A stretch of 64,000 nt of DNA, from contig JAPORY010000036.1 in the NCBI GenBank assembly GCA_026709985.1, forward strand, positions 1 to 64,000. Direction: 5' to 3'. This stretch comes from Aestuariivita sp. GTDB lineage: Bacteria > Pseudomonadota > Alphaproteobacteria > Rhodobacterales > Rhodobacteraceae. Made by a program: the position numbers and the translations under genes. Shown piece after piece: positions 39,388 to 47,542 of the stretch. The notes under the pieces are model-generated. The model was given only the letters and a program-made list of their open reading frames with translations. It was not told the origin of the DNA and searched no databases. Position 1 is the first letter of the stretch, and the number at the start of each line of letters is the position of its first letter.

Positions 39388-42300
39388 TTATGTGTTCCAG
39401 ACGGAATGAGCACTGCCCGTTCTTATGGTTCGCATTTGTTCCATCAGCGGGTCGGCTTCTAGTTCTAGTCCATAGGCTTCAAGGAGCAAAATATCTAGTT
39501 TTTCGATAATTGGAGGGCCTAGAGATCCCTCTTTGTGGAAATTTATGTTGCCCCACTCAGTATTGTTTTTCCCCCTAAAAGTAACTTCGCAGGATGAGAG
39601 TGTGTCCCTGTGTAGAAGGCTTTTCGCAACCTTTTCAATTTCAGCTCTCAGAGTTTCTTTGCTCCACCCGTCGGGTGCGTTGATTGTTTTGATTTCTTCT
39701 GTCGTGACATGGAATGCATCGCCAATCATCAGCCAATAAGCATGAAATAAATGGGAGTTAAATAATCCAATCCATGGCCATGAAGTTTCATCGTCATTCA
39801 ATTGGTATGGTTTTCTGCCAAGATTGTTCCGAACTGTCCATGGAACCGCTAGACAGTCTTGTGGAAGGCACGAAATGAAGTACATAGCAGTCGGAGGAAA
39901 CGTCACTATTCTTGTTCGTGTCAACATAGCCGGCGCACCTCTAAGCATGGCTGTGAGTAGCGTTCTGAGTTCAACGGTCGGTGCTTGACTCCACTGCTGT
40001 TGGATATCTGGTTGCTTGACGCCGCGGACAGCATGCCGCAGAATCTCGTGCCTGTCACTGGCGTTCAGTCGAATCAATCCAGCACTTCTTAGAACCATAC
40101 CTCTAGGACTTGTTGGGTTCGAGGTGCTTAAGTTTTTCGCCTTTAATACCGTCAAAACAGTCGCTCTTTGACGATTTTCTTTGCCCTGTTGATTGGACTT
40201 TAGCCAATCTAGAGAAGGGAACAAAGGCTTCAAGCGGTTATCATAAGTTCTCAGAGCAACCTCGCAGGCAATTTCCTTTATCTTACTTCGTACATCACGG
40301 AACGCTTTTTGGCGCCCAAAAACAATTGAATGCGGCACGACAAATGTCACGACGCCAGCACTGCCTATTAATTCAAGAGCGGCCTCAATGAACATCAAAT
40401 AAGTATTCGTTCGACCACCCGCGTAGCCTAAGCGTTCGCCGCGTTCGCCGTCTAGCTTATCGGGTTTTTGATACGGGGGATTCCCAATGACGATGTCATA
40501 TCCCTTGGCGGGCGCAGGAAACAGTTTCCGAATATCATATTGTGCTGGTTTGGAATGGTTCGACAAAAAATTGATATTGAGCCACTGTATGTCTTCGTCT
40601 GTATCCCAAGCATCTGCTTTCGCCTGTTGCAGAATTTCAAGGCGCGCCTCTTTCTCCAATTCCCTTGCCCAATCCTTTTGATCAGGGTCGTGGGCAACCG
40701 TCCACATTTCCTTTGCCGCCCGCAAATTGTCTAAGTTTAATTCGCCAAAATTCCGCCTGCCTAGTTCAACGCATAGAGTATTGGCCGTCAAACAGCGAGT
40801 TTCTAGGTTCGGCAAAGGTTTGATTCGGTCGTTACCTGAACCGCGCGAGCGTGAGTCGATTAAGGTTATGAAAAGCCTTAGGCGAGTAATGAGGATCGCC
40901 AATGGGTGGATATCTACTGCATTGATTTGCTTTTCGATAATCTCCTCAAAGATTTCGGCTTGATCTAACGTCTCATTGCTAGTTTCGGCAAGACGGCACC
41001 GTGCGCGACAAAGACTTTGCAGGGTAGCGACCGCGAACACTCCGCTTCCACAACATGGGTCTAGTATCGTTGTCTTTGATAGGGCACTTAGCAACTTACC
41101 GACAGTTTCGGAATCCCACTCATGCCAGACCTTTTCGGATGGAGAAGGATGAAGTACTCGGCGAAGCTGAAAGTAACCCACGCTGGGGAATTGCGCACTG
41201 AGCCAAGTTGCTAGAGCGTCTACAACCATTTCCTCAGCGATGTCTTGGGGCGTGTAATATGTTCCGTGGGGCATCTTTAGGTTCTTGCCTTCAATCCTCG
41301 GCCCCTCAATATGTAGCATCAGTTGCTCGAACATATCGCCAAGCATTTTCGGATCTAAGGCTGTCTCAGAAGCATAACCCGTGCAATCGTGAAGTGTCCA
41401 GTCGTACCGCCCCAGAATTGCAAACAGCCCGTCGCTATTCAAATAATGGCAATTCTTCAGTCGTTGCGGTTCTTGCTCTTGCGATAACGCCGCGAACAAT
41501 GAACCATTTAGGAAAGGCGTGCGTGCAACGAGATCGTTTTTCCATTCGTCGTCTGTCTTGCGACGTTTTTTCTTGGGATTAGCCAAAACCTCTGTAAACA
41601 ACCACAGAATATGGTTGTGAACCTCGTGTTCACAAGAGGGTTTGCGCGTTTGTTCCCAGAGGGCATTGTCCAAAACAATTCCCCGTTGACATAGCAGCCA
41701 TACAAACATCACTTGTATCAAATGACGAAGAGTGTTCTCGCTGCTGTCCGTGCCTTCAAACCATCTCGCAATCTCCTCGTGGAACTGTTTTTGTAGGGGA
41801 GCGGTTGATAAAGCGATTGTCGCTGGTTGCCAGGACTCTTTTGACCAAGTGTTGGATATTTTGATGAATTGATCTTCCGCTCTTGGTCCCGGTAAATTCG
41901 GTTCAATTAAGGCTGTAGTATGAAGTATTTGCTTCGACAGAACAAAAGCTCGACACTGGCGCGGTGCTTCCTTATTTTCTATGCCGACAAAAGCCACACC
42001 AATAACGTCCGAACAGCTTAAATCTTCTATTTCCGAAAGACGGTGCGATATGTCAGCGGGTGCTATGAATCTATCGGGAAAATTGAATTCTAAAGCCGCT
42101 ATGTGACTTTGAACAGGGAACAAACTATCCGTGATATATTCTCTTCCTTCCAACCTTAACCATGCGTCGGTTTGACTTGATCGTATGTCAACGTTGTTGT
42201 ACCCCGCAACTTTGCGAATGAAATCCTTAGCGGAGGCACATTCACTCGCAATTTCTAGCCAATCACCCTTGTTCGATTCCTCTTTTTGCGTTGAGGTAAC

Positions 42301-42801
42301 AGGTGAATCTTGGACACTTGAGATGACATCGTACAGCGTACTTCGAAGATCGGAGAGGGTTCTGACACAACGGATAGCATCTCGGGTGATGAACTCTTCG
42401 ACAATACCATTATTTTGCGGAACGACAATCCATTCATCGCCATTGGTGACTATCCCCCAAGTCGTGTTTTTTATACCCCTCATGCGTTTCAAATACCTTT
42501 GGAGTTGTCCTAGAGGTGCCGTTTCCCATCCTTTTCCTGCCCTCTTTAGCAAATCTACGCCGAATCTCTTGACTTCCAAGATAAGGGAAACTTCCCCATT
42601 TCTTCGGCACGTGAAGTCTGGCCTTAAATTTCCATAGGTTGGTATACTCCTCTCCACGGATATGACCGTGTTGCTATCAATGTCTTCTATCCGATATCCC
42701 AGTACTTTTTCCAAAACTGGACGGATCAATACCTGTTCGATATCAGCCTCACTCGCACCCCGGGCTTTTTTTTCAATTGTATATGAGCGACCTCGTACCA
42801 A
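39388..42801 (-). CDS. type IIG restriction-modification enzyme (Eco57I-like)
   Basis: Single-chain nuclease-methyltransferase of 1137 residues. The N-terminal domain has a PD-(D/E)xK-like core: RPDFTCRRNGEVSLILEVK, with the Asp at about residue 62 and the ExK near 77-79. A helical connector is followed by a gamma-class N6-adenine methyltransferase. Motif X/target region reads HGTYYTPQDIAEEMV, motif I is DPCCGSGVFAVATLQ and motif IV is NPPY in IVIGNPPYQKP. The C-terminal part with TAMYFISCLP and NLGRKPYQLND corresponds to the target-recognition domain. Such enzymes protect against phage by cutting a few bases from an asymmetric site that they also methylate. It occupies a site between secF and the Mth938-like gene that is normally empty, so it was acquired. 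Confidence 0.9.
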   Translation of the reverse strand: MVRGRSYTIEKKARGASEADIEQVLIRPVLEKVLGYRIEDIDSNTVISVERSIPTYGNLRPDFTCRRNGEVSLILEVKRFGVDLLKRAGKGWETAPLGQLQRYLKRMRGIKNTTWGIVTNGDEWIVVPQNNGIVEEFITRDAIRCVRTLSDLRSTLYDVISSVQDSPVTSTQKEESNKGDWLEIASECASAKDFIRKVAGYNNVDIRSSQTDAWLRLEGREYITDSLFPVQSHIAALEFNFPDRFIAPADISHRLSEIEDLSCSDVIGVAFVGIENKEAPRQCRAFVLSKQILHTTALIEPNLPGPRAEDQFIKISNTWSKESWQPATIALSTAPLQKQFHEEIARWFEGTDSSENTLRHLIQVMFVWLLCQRGIVLDNALWEQTRKPSCEHEVHNHILWLFTEVLANPKKKRRKTDDEWKNDLVARTPFLNGSLFAALSQEQEPQRLKNCHYLNSDGLFAILGRYDWTLHDCTGYASETALDPKMLGDMFEQLMLHIEGPRIEGKNLKMPHGTYYTPQDIAEEMVVDALATWLSAQFPSVGYFQLRRVLHPSPSEKVWHEWDSETVGKLLSALSKTTILDPCCGSGVFAVATLQSLCRARCRLAETSNETLDQAEIFEEIIEKQINAVDIHPLAILITRLRLFITLIDSRSRGSGNDRIKPLPNLETRCLTANTLCVELGRRNFGELNLDNLRAAKEMWTVAHDPDQKDWARELEKEARLEILQQAKADAWDTDEDIQWLNINFLSNHSKPAQYDIRKLFPAPAKGYDIVIGNPPYQKPDKLDGERGERLGYAGGRTNTYLMFIEAALELIGSAGVVTFVVPHSIVFGRQKAFRDVRSKIKEIACEVALRTYDNRLKPLFPSLDWLKSNQQGKENRQRATVLTVLKAKNLSTSNPTSPRGMVLRSAGLIRLNASDRHEILRHAVRGVKQPDIQQQWSQAPTVELRTLLTAMLRGAPAMLTRTRIVTFPPTAMYFISCLPQDCLAVPWTVRNNLGRKPYQLNDDETSWPWIGLFNSHLFHAYWLMIGDAFHVTTEEIKTINAPDGWSKETLRAEIEKVAKSLLHRDTLSSCEVTFRGKNNTEWGNINFHKEGSLGPPIIEKLDILLLEAYGLELEADPLMEQMRTIRTGSAHSVWNT

Positions 42802-43181
42802 TCGTCATGGTTGGTTGAAGAGGGATGGTTTAGCTTCGTCATCATTTAATTCGTATGATTATAGGCATTTGGTGGAAGTGGTAGGCGGATTCTGGGTGAA
42901 GCCAGAGGGAATGGGGCTGCTGAATTGCGGTGGCGAGGATTAGCTTGCTAATTGACAGCCCGGTTTTATGCGATGACGCATTGATAATGCGTCATGCGCT
43001 CGCAGAGCTTATGACTTCCAATCGCTAACACGAGCTTTCATTAAAGAAAAATTGCAACATAGTCACTACTCTTTGCCATCTTGATATTCAATGATGGTCG
43101 AAATACGTTTCAACGATGGTCGAGAGTTCTATCTACACTACGAGCCGACGCCTCGTCATCTCGGCGGCACCTTTTTGGCAA
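42802..43181. other. region upstream of the restriction enzyme gene
   Basis: About 380 bases that should contain the promoter of the type IIG gene. It includes a perfect 10-base inverted repeat at 42973-42995. No convincing ORF. Confidence 0.4.
42973..42995. promoter_or_regulatory. perfect 10-base inverted repeat near the restriction gene
   Basis: Arms ATGACGCATT (42973-42982) and AATGCGTCAT (42986-42995) with a 3-base spacer, about 170 bases upstream of the type IIG start. No T-run follows, so a protein-binding operator is more likely than a terminator, but no cognate regulator gene is adjacent. Confidence 0.35.
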
Positions 43182-43415
43182 CTAATACTTTGCGGAAATC
43201 ATTGATATTTCCTCGACGAGTGCGGATTTAACCACCTTCCCTATTCCGACAAGTTTTGTGTCTTCCCCAACTCCCTCAAAGAATACTTGGAGTGGTTGAT
43301 TTTTGAAACCATCGCAGTCAAGGATAAAGGCTCCATTGCTCGTACGATAGAAGCAACATGACGGTATTGTGCGACAGTCCTGCATTGCGACGTCAATCAC
43401 AATCCGAACAAACAC
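43182..43415 (-). CDS. small hypothetical protein beside the restriction enzyme
   Basis: 77-residue ORF, unrecognised. It begins with a hydrophobic strand (MFVRIVIDVAM) and contains several Cys residues early (DCRTIPSCCF), then alternating beta-like segments. It lies between the acquired restriction gene and the Mth938-like gene, so it may be part of the insertion. Length alone does not prove it is coding. Confidence 0.3.
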   Translation of the reverse strand: MFVRIVIDVAMQDCRTIPSCCFYRTSNGAFILDCDGFKNQPLQVFFEGVGEDTKLVGIGKVVKSALVEEISMISAKY

Positions 43416-43469
43416 CTGCTTGACGGGGTGAGTGCCGGTAACTCATAAGGCGGATATCGGGAGGGCAAG

Positions 43470-43823
43470 TTGAAGTTGAGTTCAGTAATCTTCGAGGGCG
43501 TTAGACCCGTTGATAGCTATGGCCCGGGCTTTTTTCGCATCGGCGACCAAGTTATAGAAGGTGGGTTAGTTACAAGCGTCAAGGCTACGCATAAATGGCA
43601 AGGTTATGATGATCCACAGCCGTTACTTGAATTGGCCGATACCGTTGATGTTATCTTACTTGGCACTGGTTCAATAGTCACAGCCGTTCCAGAGGAATTT
43701 CGAAGAGTCATTGAAGAGGCCAGTCTAAGGTTTGACGTTATGACCTCGCCCTCAGCGGCGAGAACGTACAATGTATTGGTTGCAGAGGGTCGCCGTGTTG
43801 CTCTTGCCGCAATCGCCATCTGA
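43470..43823 (+). CDS. Mth938-like domain protein (DUF498)
   Basis: 117-residue protein of the Mth938/NDUFAF3-like family, which in mitochondria helps assemble complex I; the bacterial role is unknown. Recognised by YGPGFFRIGDQVIEGG, the LLELADTVDVILLGTG centre and the Rhodobacterales-style C-terminus SAARTYNVLVAEGRRVALA. The start is a TTG at 43470 preceded by GGGAGGGC; no ATG fits. It belongs to the conserved secDF-Mth938-ccm order and sits 39 bases before ccmA. Confidence 0.85.
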   Translation: MKLSSVIFEGVRPVDSYGPGFFRIGDQVIEGGLVTSVKATHKWQGYDDPQPLLELADTVDVILLGTGSIVTAVPEEFRRVIEEASLRFDVMTSPSAARTYNVLVAEGRRVALAAIAI

Positions 43824-43862
43824 TCTCGCTGACTGCACTCATCTGGGTGCTGTTGATTTATT

Positions 43863-44480
43863 ATGCCCTTAAGCGTTCGTGATTTGACCGTCTCACGGGG
43901 GGGCGCAATCATTTTGCAGGGAGTGAACTTTACCTTGGCGTCTGGCGATGCACTGATCGTGAGAGGTCGCAATGGTATCGGCAAGACTTCGCTCTTACGG
44001 ACAATTTGTGGGTTGCAACCAGCTTGGGCTGGCGAGATTTCCGGTTGTGAAGATCGAATCGCATTTGCTGGCCACGCCGATGGAGTCAAATTAACACTGA
44101 CAGTTCATGAAAACTTAACCTTTTGGTCCCAAATTTTTGGTTGCCGACGTACTCAATTTGCGCTTGAGGCTTTTGGCCTAGAAAATCTTCGCAATCGACT
44201 TGCGGGAACCCTGTCAGCCGGACAAAGAAAACGAGTGGCTCTTGCCCGTCTACTTTTGACCGAACGATCAATATGGGTGCTCGATGAACCCACCGGCAAT
44301 CTTGATCAAGACACGGTCAAGACACTGCTATCAATAATCAAAACCCACAAGCGAGGCGGTGGTTCGCTTTTGGTCGCGACCCATGATCAATTGGAATGGG
44401 AGGCCGAGACGCTCCAGCTTGATGCCTTTAGACCCAAAAAAACCGAGATATTTCCAATCTTTGCCAGTGGTGCGAAATGA
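43863..44480 (+). CDS. ccmA: heme exporter ATP-binding protein CcmA
   Basis: ATPase of the CcmABCD complex that releases holo-CcmE for cytochrome c maturation. 205 residues: Walker A GRNGIGKT at about residues 36-43, signature LSAGQRKRVALARL, Walker B WVLDEPTGNLD and switch His in LVATHDQ. Normal length. Its TGA overlaps the ccmB ATG by 4 bases. Confidence 0.96.
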   Translation: MPLSVRDLTVSRGGAIILQGVNFTLASGDALIVRGRNGIGKTSLLRTICGLQPAWAGEISGCEDRIAFAGHADGVKLTLTVHENLTFWSQIFGCRRTQFALEAFGLENLRNRLAGTLSAGQRKRVALARLLLTERSIWVLDEPTGNLDQDTVKTLLSIIKTHKRGGGSLLVATHDQLEWEAETLQLDAFRPKKTEIFPIFASGAK

Positions 44481-45133
44481 TTGCTTTATTGGTGCGAGAT
44501 CTGCGGCTCGCATTGCGAACTGGCAGTGGGTTGGGATTGGGCGTCGCTTTCTTTTTGATTTTCGTAATATTCGTACCGTTCAGCATCGGGTCTCAGTCAG
44601 ACTTACTAAGGGCCGTGGCACCGGGCCTGTTGTGGTTAGCCGCACTTCTATCGTGCTTATTGTCTTTAGAGCGGATACTATCAATTGATTGGGAAGATGG
44701 TTCGCTCGAGTTACTGGCCACGGCTCCATTACCGTTGGAGGCGGTCGCACTAATCAAGGCCTTCACGCATTGGTTAACCACTGGGCTACCATTGATTGCC
44801 TGTACTCCGATAGTCGGCGTGTTGTTAAACCTTGAGCCGCAAGGATTTTTGTGGCTGATTGCCTCTCTGGGTTTGGGGACTCCAGCCTTGTCAGTTATCG
44901 GCGTTTTTGGTGCGGCACTGGTCTTGGGAGTGAAGCGGGGAGGGCTGCTGCTTTCGCTGTTGGTGTTGCCCCTTTATATCCCAACCCTCATATACGGTGC
45001 TGAGGTTGCGCGTCGGGGTTCACAAGATCTAAATGTCATGACGCCGCTTCTGCTACTTTCGGGGATTAGTATCGGGGTGATTTCGCTGCTACCTTTTGCG
45101 AGTGCTGCTGTACTGCGCGCAAATTTGCGCTAG
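44477..45133 (+). CDS. ccmB: heme exporter membrane protein CcmB
   Basis: 218-residue integral membrane subunit of the CcmABCD complex with six hydrophobic segments. Typical elements are RDLRLALRTGSGLG near the N-terminus, LLSLERILSIDWEDGSLELL in the first loop and LPLYIPTLIYGAEVA near the end. Translationally coupled to ccmA. Confidence 0.95.
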   Translation: MIALLVRDLRLALRTGSGLGLGVAFFLIFVIFVPFSIGSQSDLLRAVAPGLLWLAALLSCLLSLERILSIDWEDGSLELLATAPLPLEAVALIKAFTHWLTTGLPLIACTPIVGVLLNLEPQGFLWLIASLGLGTPALSVIGVFGAALVLGVKRGGLLLSLLVLPLYIPTLIYGAEVARRGSQDLNVMTPLLLLSGISIGVISLLPFASAAVLRANLR

Positions 45134-45565
45134 CGATTGCGGTCGCAAGTCTATCCATGCCTTTCCCGACACGAGAAGAGAATTTCTGCGAGGTAGCAAA
45201 GCCGGAACGCCGGTCGATTCGGCCATTAGGATACTGCATTTGTAGATTAATGATTTACGGAGTAAACGAAGGGATTGAGGTCCTCAAACCGTTTGAACTG
45301 ACCCTTTCAGTCGAATAGAGGTACCAAATTAAGTGCTAGAACTCGGTGCAATTCGATATCTTCAGGTTGCAAGGCGTATATCAGTCGATTTATCTAGAAT
45401 GAGATTTTGCTAATCACGATTGGGAAAGCACAGTTACGAGAAAAGTCACGCTTTTTGTGAGCAACTTTCGGGAAGGATGTTTAGAGCTTCGTCCCGCAAG
45501 CTATGCCGCTGGATTCGCTTGGCGGTAGTCCATTAGCATCGAGAAAATTGGGAAGGTCCGCTGTA
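45134..45565. other. unusually long gap between ccmB and ccmC
   Basis: About 430 bases where related operons have a few tens. The frame of ccmC can be extended back to 45503, but without family-like sequence. No ORF, repeat or hairpin identified. It may be an eroded insertion. Confidence 0.4.
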
Positions 45566-46312
45566 ATGAAGTTCTCGTCGCTTTGGGAATTTTCTAATCC
45601 GACTAAGTTTATTTCCCTATCCGAGCGGGTGCTGCCTTCGCTGTGGATACTCGCTGGTGGTAGTTTATTCGTTGGTCTGATATGGGGATTTTTTCTTACG
45701 CCAGACGATTACCGACAGGGATCGACCGTCAAAATCATATATCTACATGTTCCCGCAGCTTTGATGGCCATTAATTGCTGGCTTATGATGTTGGTGGCAT
45801 CATTGATATGGATTATTCGTCGTCATCACGTCAGCGCACTTGCAGCCAGAGCGGCAGCTCCGGTTGGGATAGCAATGACGATAATCGCGCTAGTAACAGG
45901 AGCGTTATGGGGGCAACCCATGTGGGGCGCATGGTGGGCATGGGAACCGCGTCTCACGTCGTTTTTGATCTTATTTCTCTTTTATCTTGGATATGTCGCG
46001 CTATGGGAGGCAATCGAAAATACCGACGTTGCTGCTGACTTGACCGCTTTTCTCTGCCTGGTTGGTTCAGTCTTCGCATTGTTGAGCCGTTATGCGGCGC
46101 TCTTTTGGAGTCAAGGTCTGCACCAAGGCGCGACGCTTAGTCTGGATAAGGAGGAGAATATCGCGGATGTGTTTTATTTTCCGCTTTTGGTCTGCATCGC
46201 CGGGTTCGTATTCCTATGTATCGCGCTCATTCTCTATCGCACTGGTACGGAAATTAGACTCCGTCAAACGAGCGCATTATTGGCAAGACAGGGTGGTGAG
46301 CATGTTTCCTGA
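45566..46312 (+). CDS. ccmC: heme transporter CcmC
   Basis: 248-residue membrane protein that passes heme to CcmE. The start at 45566 (MKFSSLWEFSNPTKF) matches the family N-terminus. Six helices are visible; the first conserved His is in IIYLHVPAALMA, the second in GLHQGATLS. The Trp-rich heme-handling loop reads WGAWWAWEPRLTSFLILF. In most CcmC proteins the residue after the last Trp is Asp (WWxWD); here it is Glu. The 3' end is part of an old duplication with the region before ccmD. Confidence 0.95.
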   Translation: MKFSSLWEFSNPTKFISLSERVLPSLWILAGGSLFVGLIWGFFLTPDDYRQGSTVKIIYLHVPAALMAINCWLMMLVASLIWIIRRHHVSALAARAAAPVGIAMTIIALVTGALWGQPMWGAWWAWEPRLTSFLILFLFYLGYVALWEAIENTDVAADLTAFLCLVGSVFALLSRYAALFWSQGLHQGATLSLDKEENIADVFYFPLLVCIAGFVFLCIALILYRTGTEIRLRQTSALLARQGGEHVS

Positions 46313-46322
46313 AACCCGAAAG
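46279..46322 (+). repeat. ccmC-tail/ccmD-start duplication, copy 1
   Basis: Encodes the ccmC C-terminus LLARQGGEHVS, then TGA overlapping ATGTTTCCTGA and ending CGAAAG. The same arrangement recurs at 46591-46634. A short reading frame starting at the inner ATG (MFPETRKRV, stop at about 46357) resembles a decapitated ccmD start. Confidence 0.7.
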
Positions 46323-46615
46323 CGTGTGTCATTGTCGCGAATTTGGCTGTTGCAATAGCTTCACAATTCATGGGGACGAAGAGTTATTCATACGATGTTG
46401 AATTTACTTGGAACTGTCCTGAGCGCTGGAAATAAAGTTGTTCAAGCGCTCGGTCACGAACTTACGCCTCTCTTCGAGAAAATCATGATCGTGCTCAACA
46501 GGCCGAAGTTTCGGGGCGTACGGGATACGCTGGTTTCGAATTCCCGTTTGCCGCATGAGTAAGAAACTAAGGGCTCATCTAAGAAACGAATTATTGGCAA
46601 GATATAGCGGTAGTA
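46313..46615. other. spacer created by the ccmC-ccmD duplication
   Basis: About 300 bases between ccmC and ccmD. It contains a 55-codon frame (46395-46562, MLNLLGTVLSAGNKVV start) overlapped by a 23-codon frame (46555-46626) whose end repeats the ccmC tail. The spacer is best explained as duplicated and degraded operon sequence; whether the small frames are translated is unknown. Confidence 0.5.
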
Positions 46616-46634
46616 ATGTTTCCTGATCTCGGAA
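46591..46634 (+). repeat. ccmC-tail/ccmD-start duplication, copy 2
   Basis: Reads LLARYSGSNVS then TGA, overlapping ATGTTTCCTGA and ending CGGAAAG, parallel to copy 1. The ATG here is the start of the complete ccmD. Confidence 0.7.
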
Positions 46635-46774
46635 AGTATGCTGATGTTGTACTGTCAGCCTATGCAGTAACAGCAACGATCATGGCAGTGATTGTGCTCG
46701 TCACACTTGTGCGTGGAAAAAGAGTACGATCAAACCTTAGAGAACTCGAAATCAAACAAGAAGAAAATGGCTAA
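46616..46774 (+). CDS. ccmD: heme exporter protein CcmD
   Basis: 52-residue single-span protein that stabilises the CcmABC-CcmE interaction. It starts MFPDLGKYADVVLSAYAV, the usual CcmD N-terminus, followed by one membrane helix (about residues 12-32) and a basic tail RGKRVRSNLRELE. Its last 8 bases overlap the ccmG start (ATGGCTAA). Order and overlap with ccmG support the assignment despite the small size. Confidence 0.9.
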   Translation: MFPDLGKYADVVLSAYAVTATIMAVIVLVTLVRGKRVRSNLRELEIKQEENG

Positions 46775-47315
46775 ATTCAGACCGCTCGTCATCTTACCGC
46801 CGCTCGTCTTCGTAGCGCTCACCGGGCTATTTTTTTGGGGCATGCAAAGAGACGATCCCGAAGCACTGCCATCGGCGCGAATAGGTCAAGCCGCGCCACC
46901 AGTGCAGCTTGATGAACTAGTAGGTCAGTCAACTTTTGACGATGCTGCCCTGCGGGATGGGGAACCGAAACTTGTAAATTTTTGGGCAAGTTGGTGTGCC
47001 CCGTGTCGAGTTGAACACCCGCAACTGAAGGACCTCGCGAAAGAGGGTCTTGATATCTATGGCGTGAATTACAAAGACGACGCAGCAAAGGCGCTCGGTT
47101 TTCTCAATGAATTGGGAAATCCGTTCGTCGCTGTGGGAGCTGATACGAAGGGAAGAATGGGCCTAGACTGGGGGCTCTACGGCGTTCCAGAGACCTTCGT
47201 GCTGGCTGGCGATGGGACGGTCATCCTTCGCTTTGCTGGTCCGTTAACCGAAAGTGTAATGGCAGAAAAAATCTATCCAGCACTTGAGAGTGCTCGAAAT
47301 TCTGTACAGCAGTAA
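46767..47315 (+). CDS. ccmG: thiol:disulfide interchange protein CcmG/DsbE
   Basis: Membrane-anchored periplasmic thioredoxin-like protein that reduces apocytochrome c. 182 residues from the ATG at 46767: an N-terminal anchor LVILPPLVFVALTGLFFWGM, then a thioredoxin fold with WCAPC active site in VNFWASWCAPCRVEHPQL, GVNYKDD and the cis-Pro region YGVPETFVL. It is the last gene of the ccm run. Confidence 0.96.
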   Translation: MAKFRPLVILPPLVFVALTGLFFWGMQRDDPEALPSARIGQAAPPVQLDELVGQSTFDDAALRDGEPKLVNFWASWCAPCRVEHPQLKDLAKEGLDIYGVNYKDDAAKALGFLNELGNPFVAVGADTKGRMGLDWGLYGVPETFVLAGDGTVILRFAGPLTESVMAEKIYPALESARNSVQQ

Positions 47316-47470
47316 GCAAGCGAAACCACCCCCGCACTGACTCATTTCACACAAAACAGGGTTGTTAATTTGACGCTGTCAAATGTGTGTCTCTCTGGAT
47401 TCTGTTCGAAAGATGGGCCAGCATCTGGAAATTATTGAATTGATGGTTTGTAATTTGTAACGGCGGTAGA

Positions 47471-47509
47471 TTTTTCGCCAAAAAAAGATTTTGTGATCTT
47501 GGCGAAAAA
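47471..47509. other. 11-base perfect inverted repeat between ccmG and the XRE gene
   Basis: Arms TTTTTCGCCAA (47471-47481) and TTGGCGAAAAA (47499-47509) with a 17-base loop, between convergent genes. The T-run precedes and the A-run follows the GC core on both strands, opposite to an intrinsic terminator, so termination is doubtful. A G7 run follows immediately. Confidence 0.4.
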
Positions 47510-47542
47510 CGGGGGGGCGCACGGGCACTAATTTTTGTTCGC

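Noticed and set aside
39175-39462. 95-codon plus-strand ORF downstream of the restriction gene
   Set aside because: Overlaps the 3' end of the restriction gene and lacks recognisable sequence.
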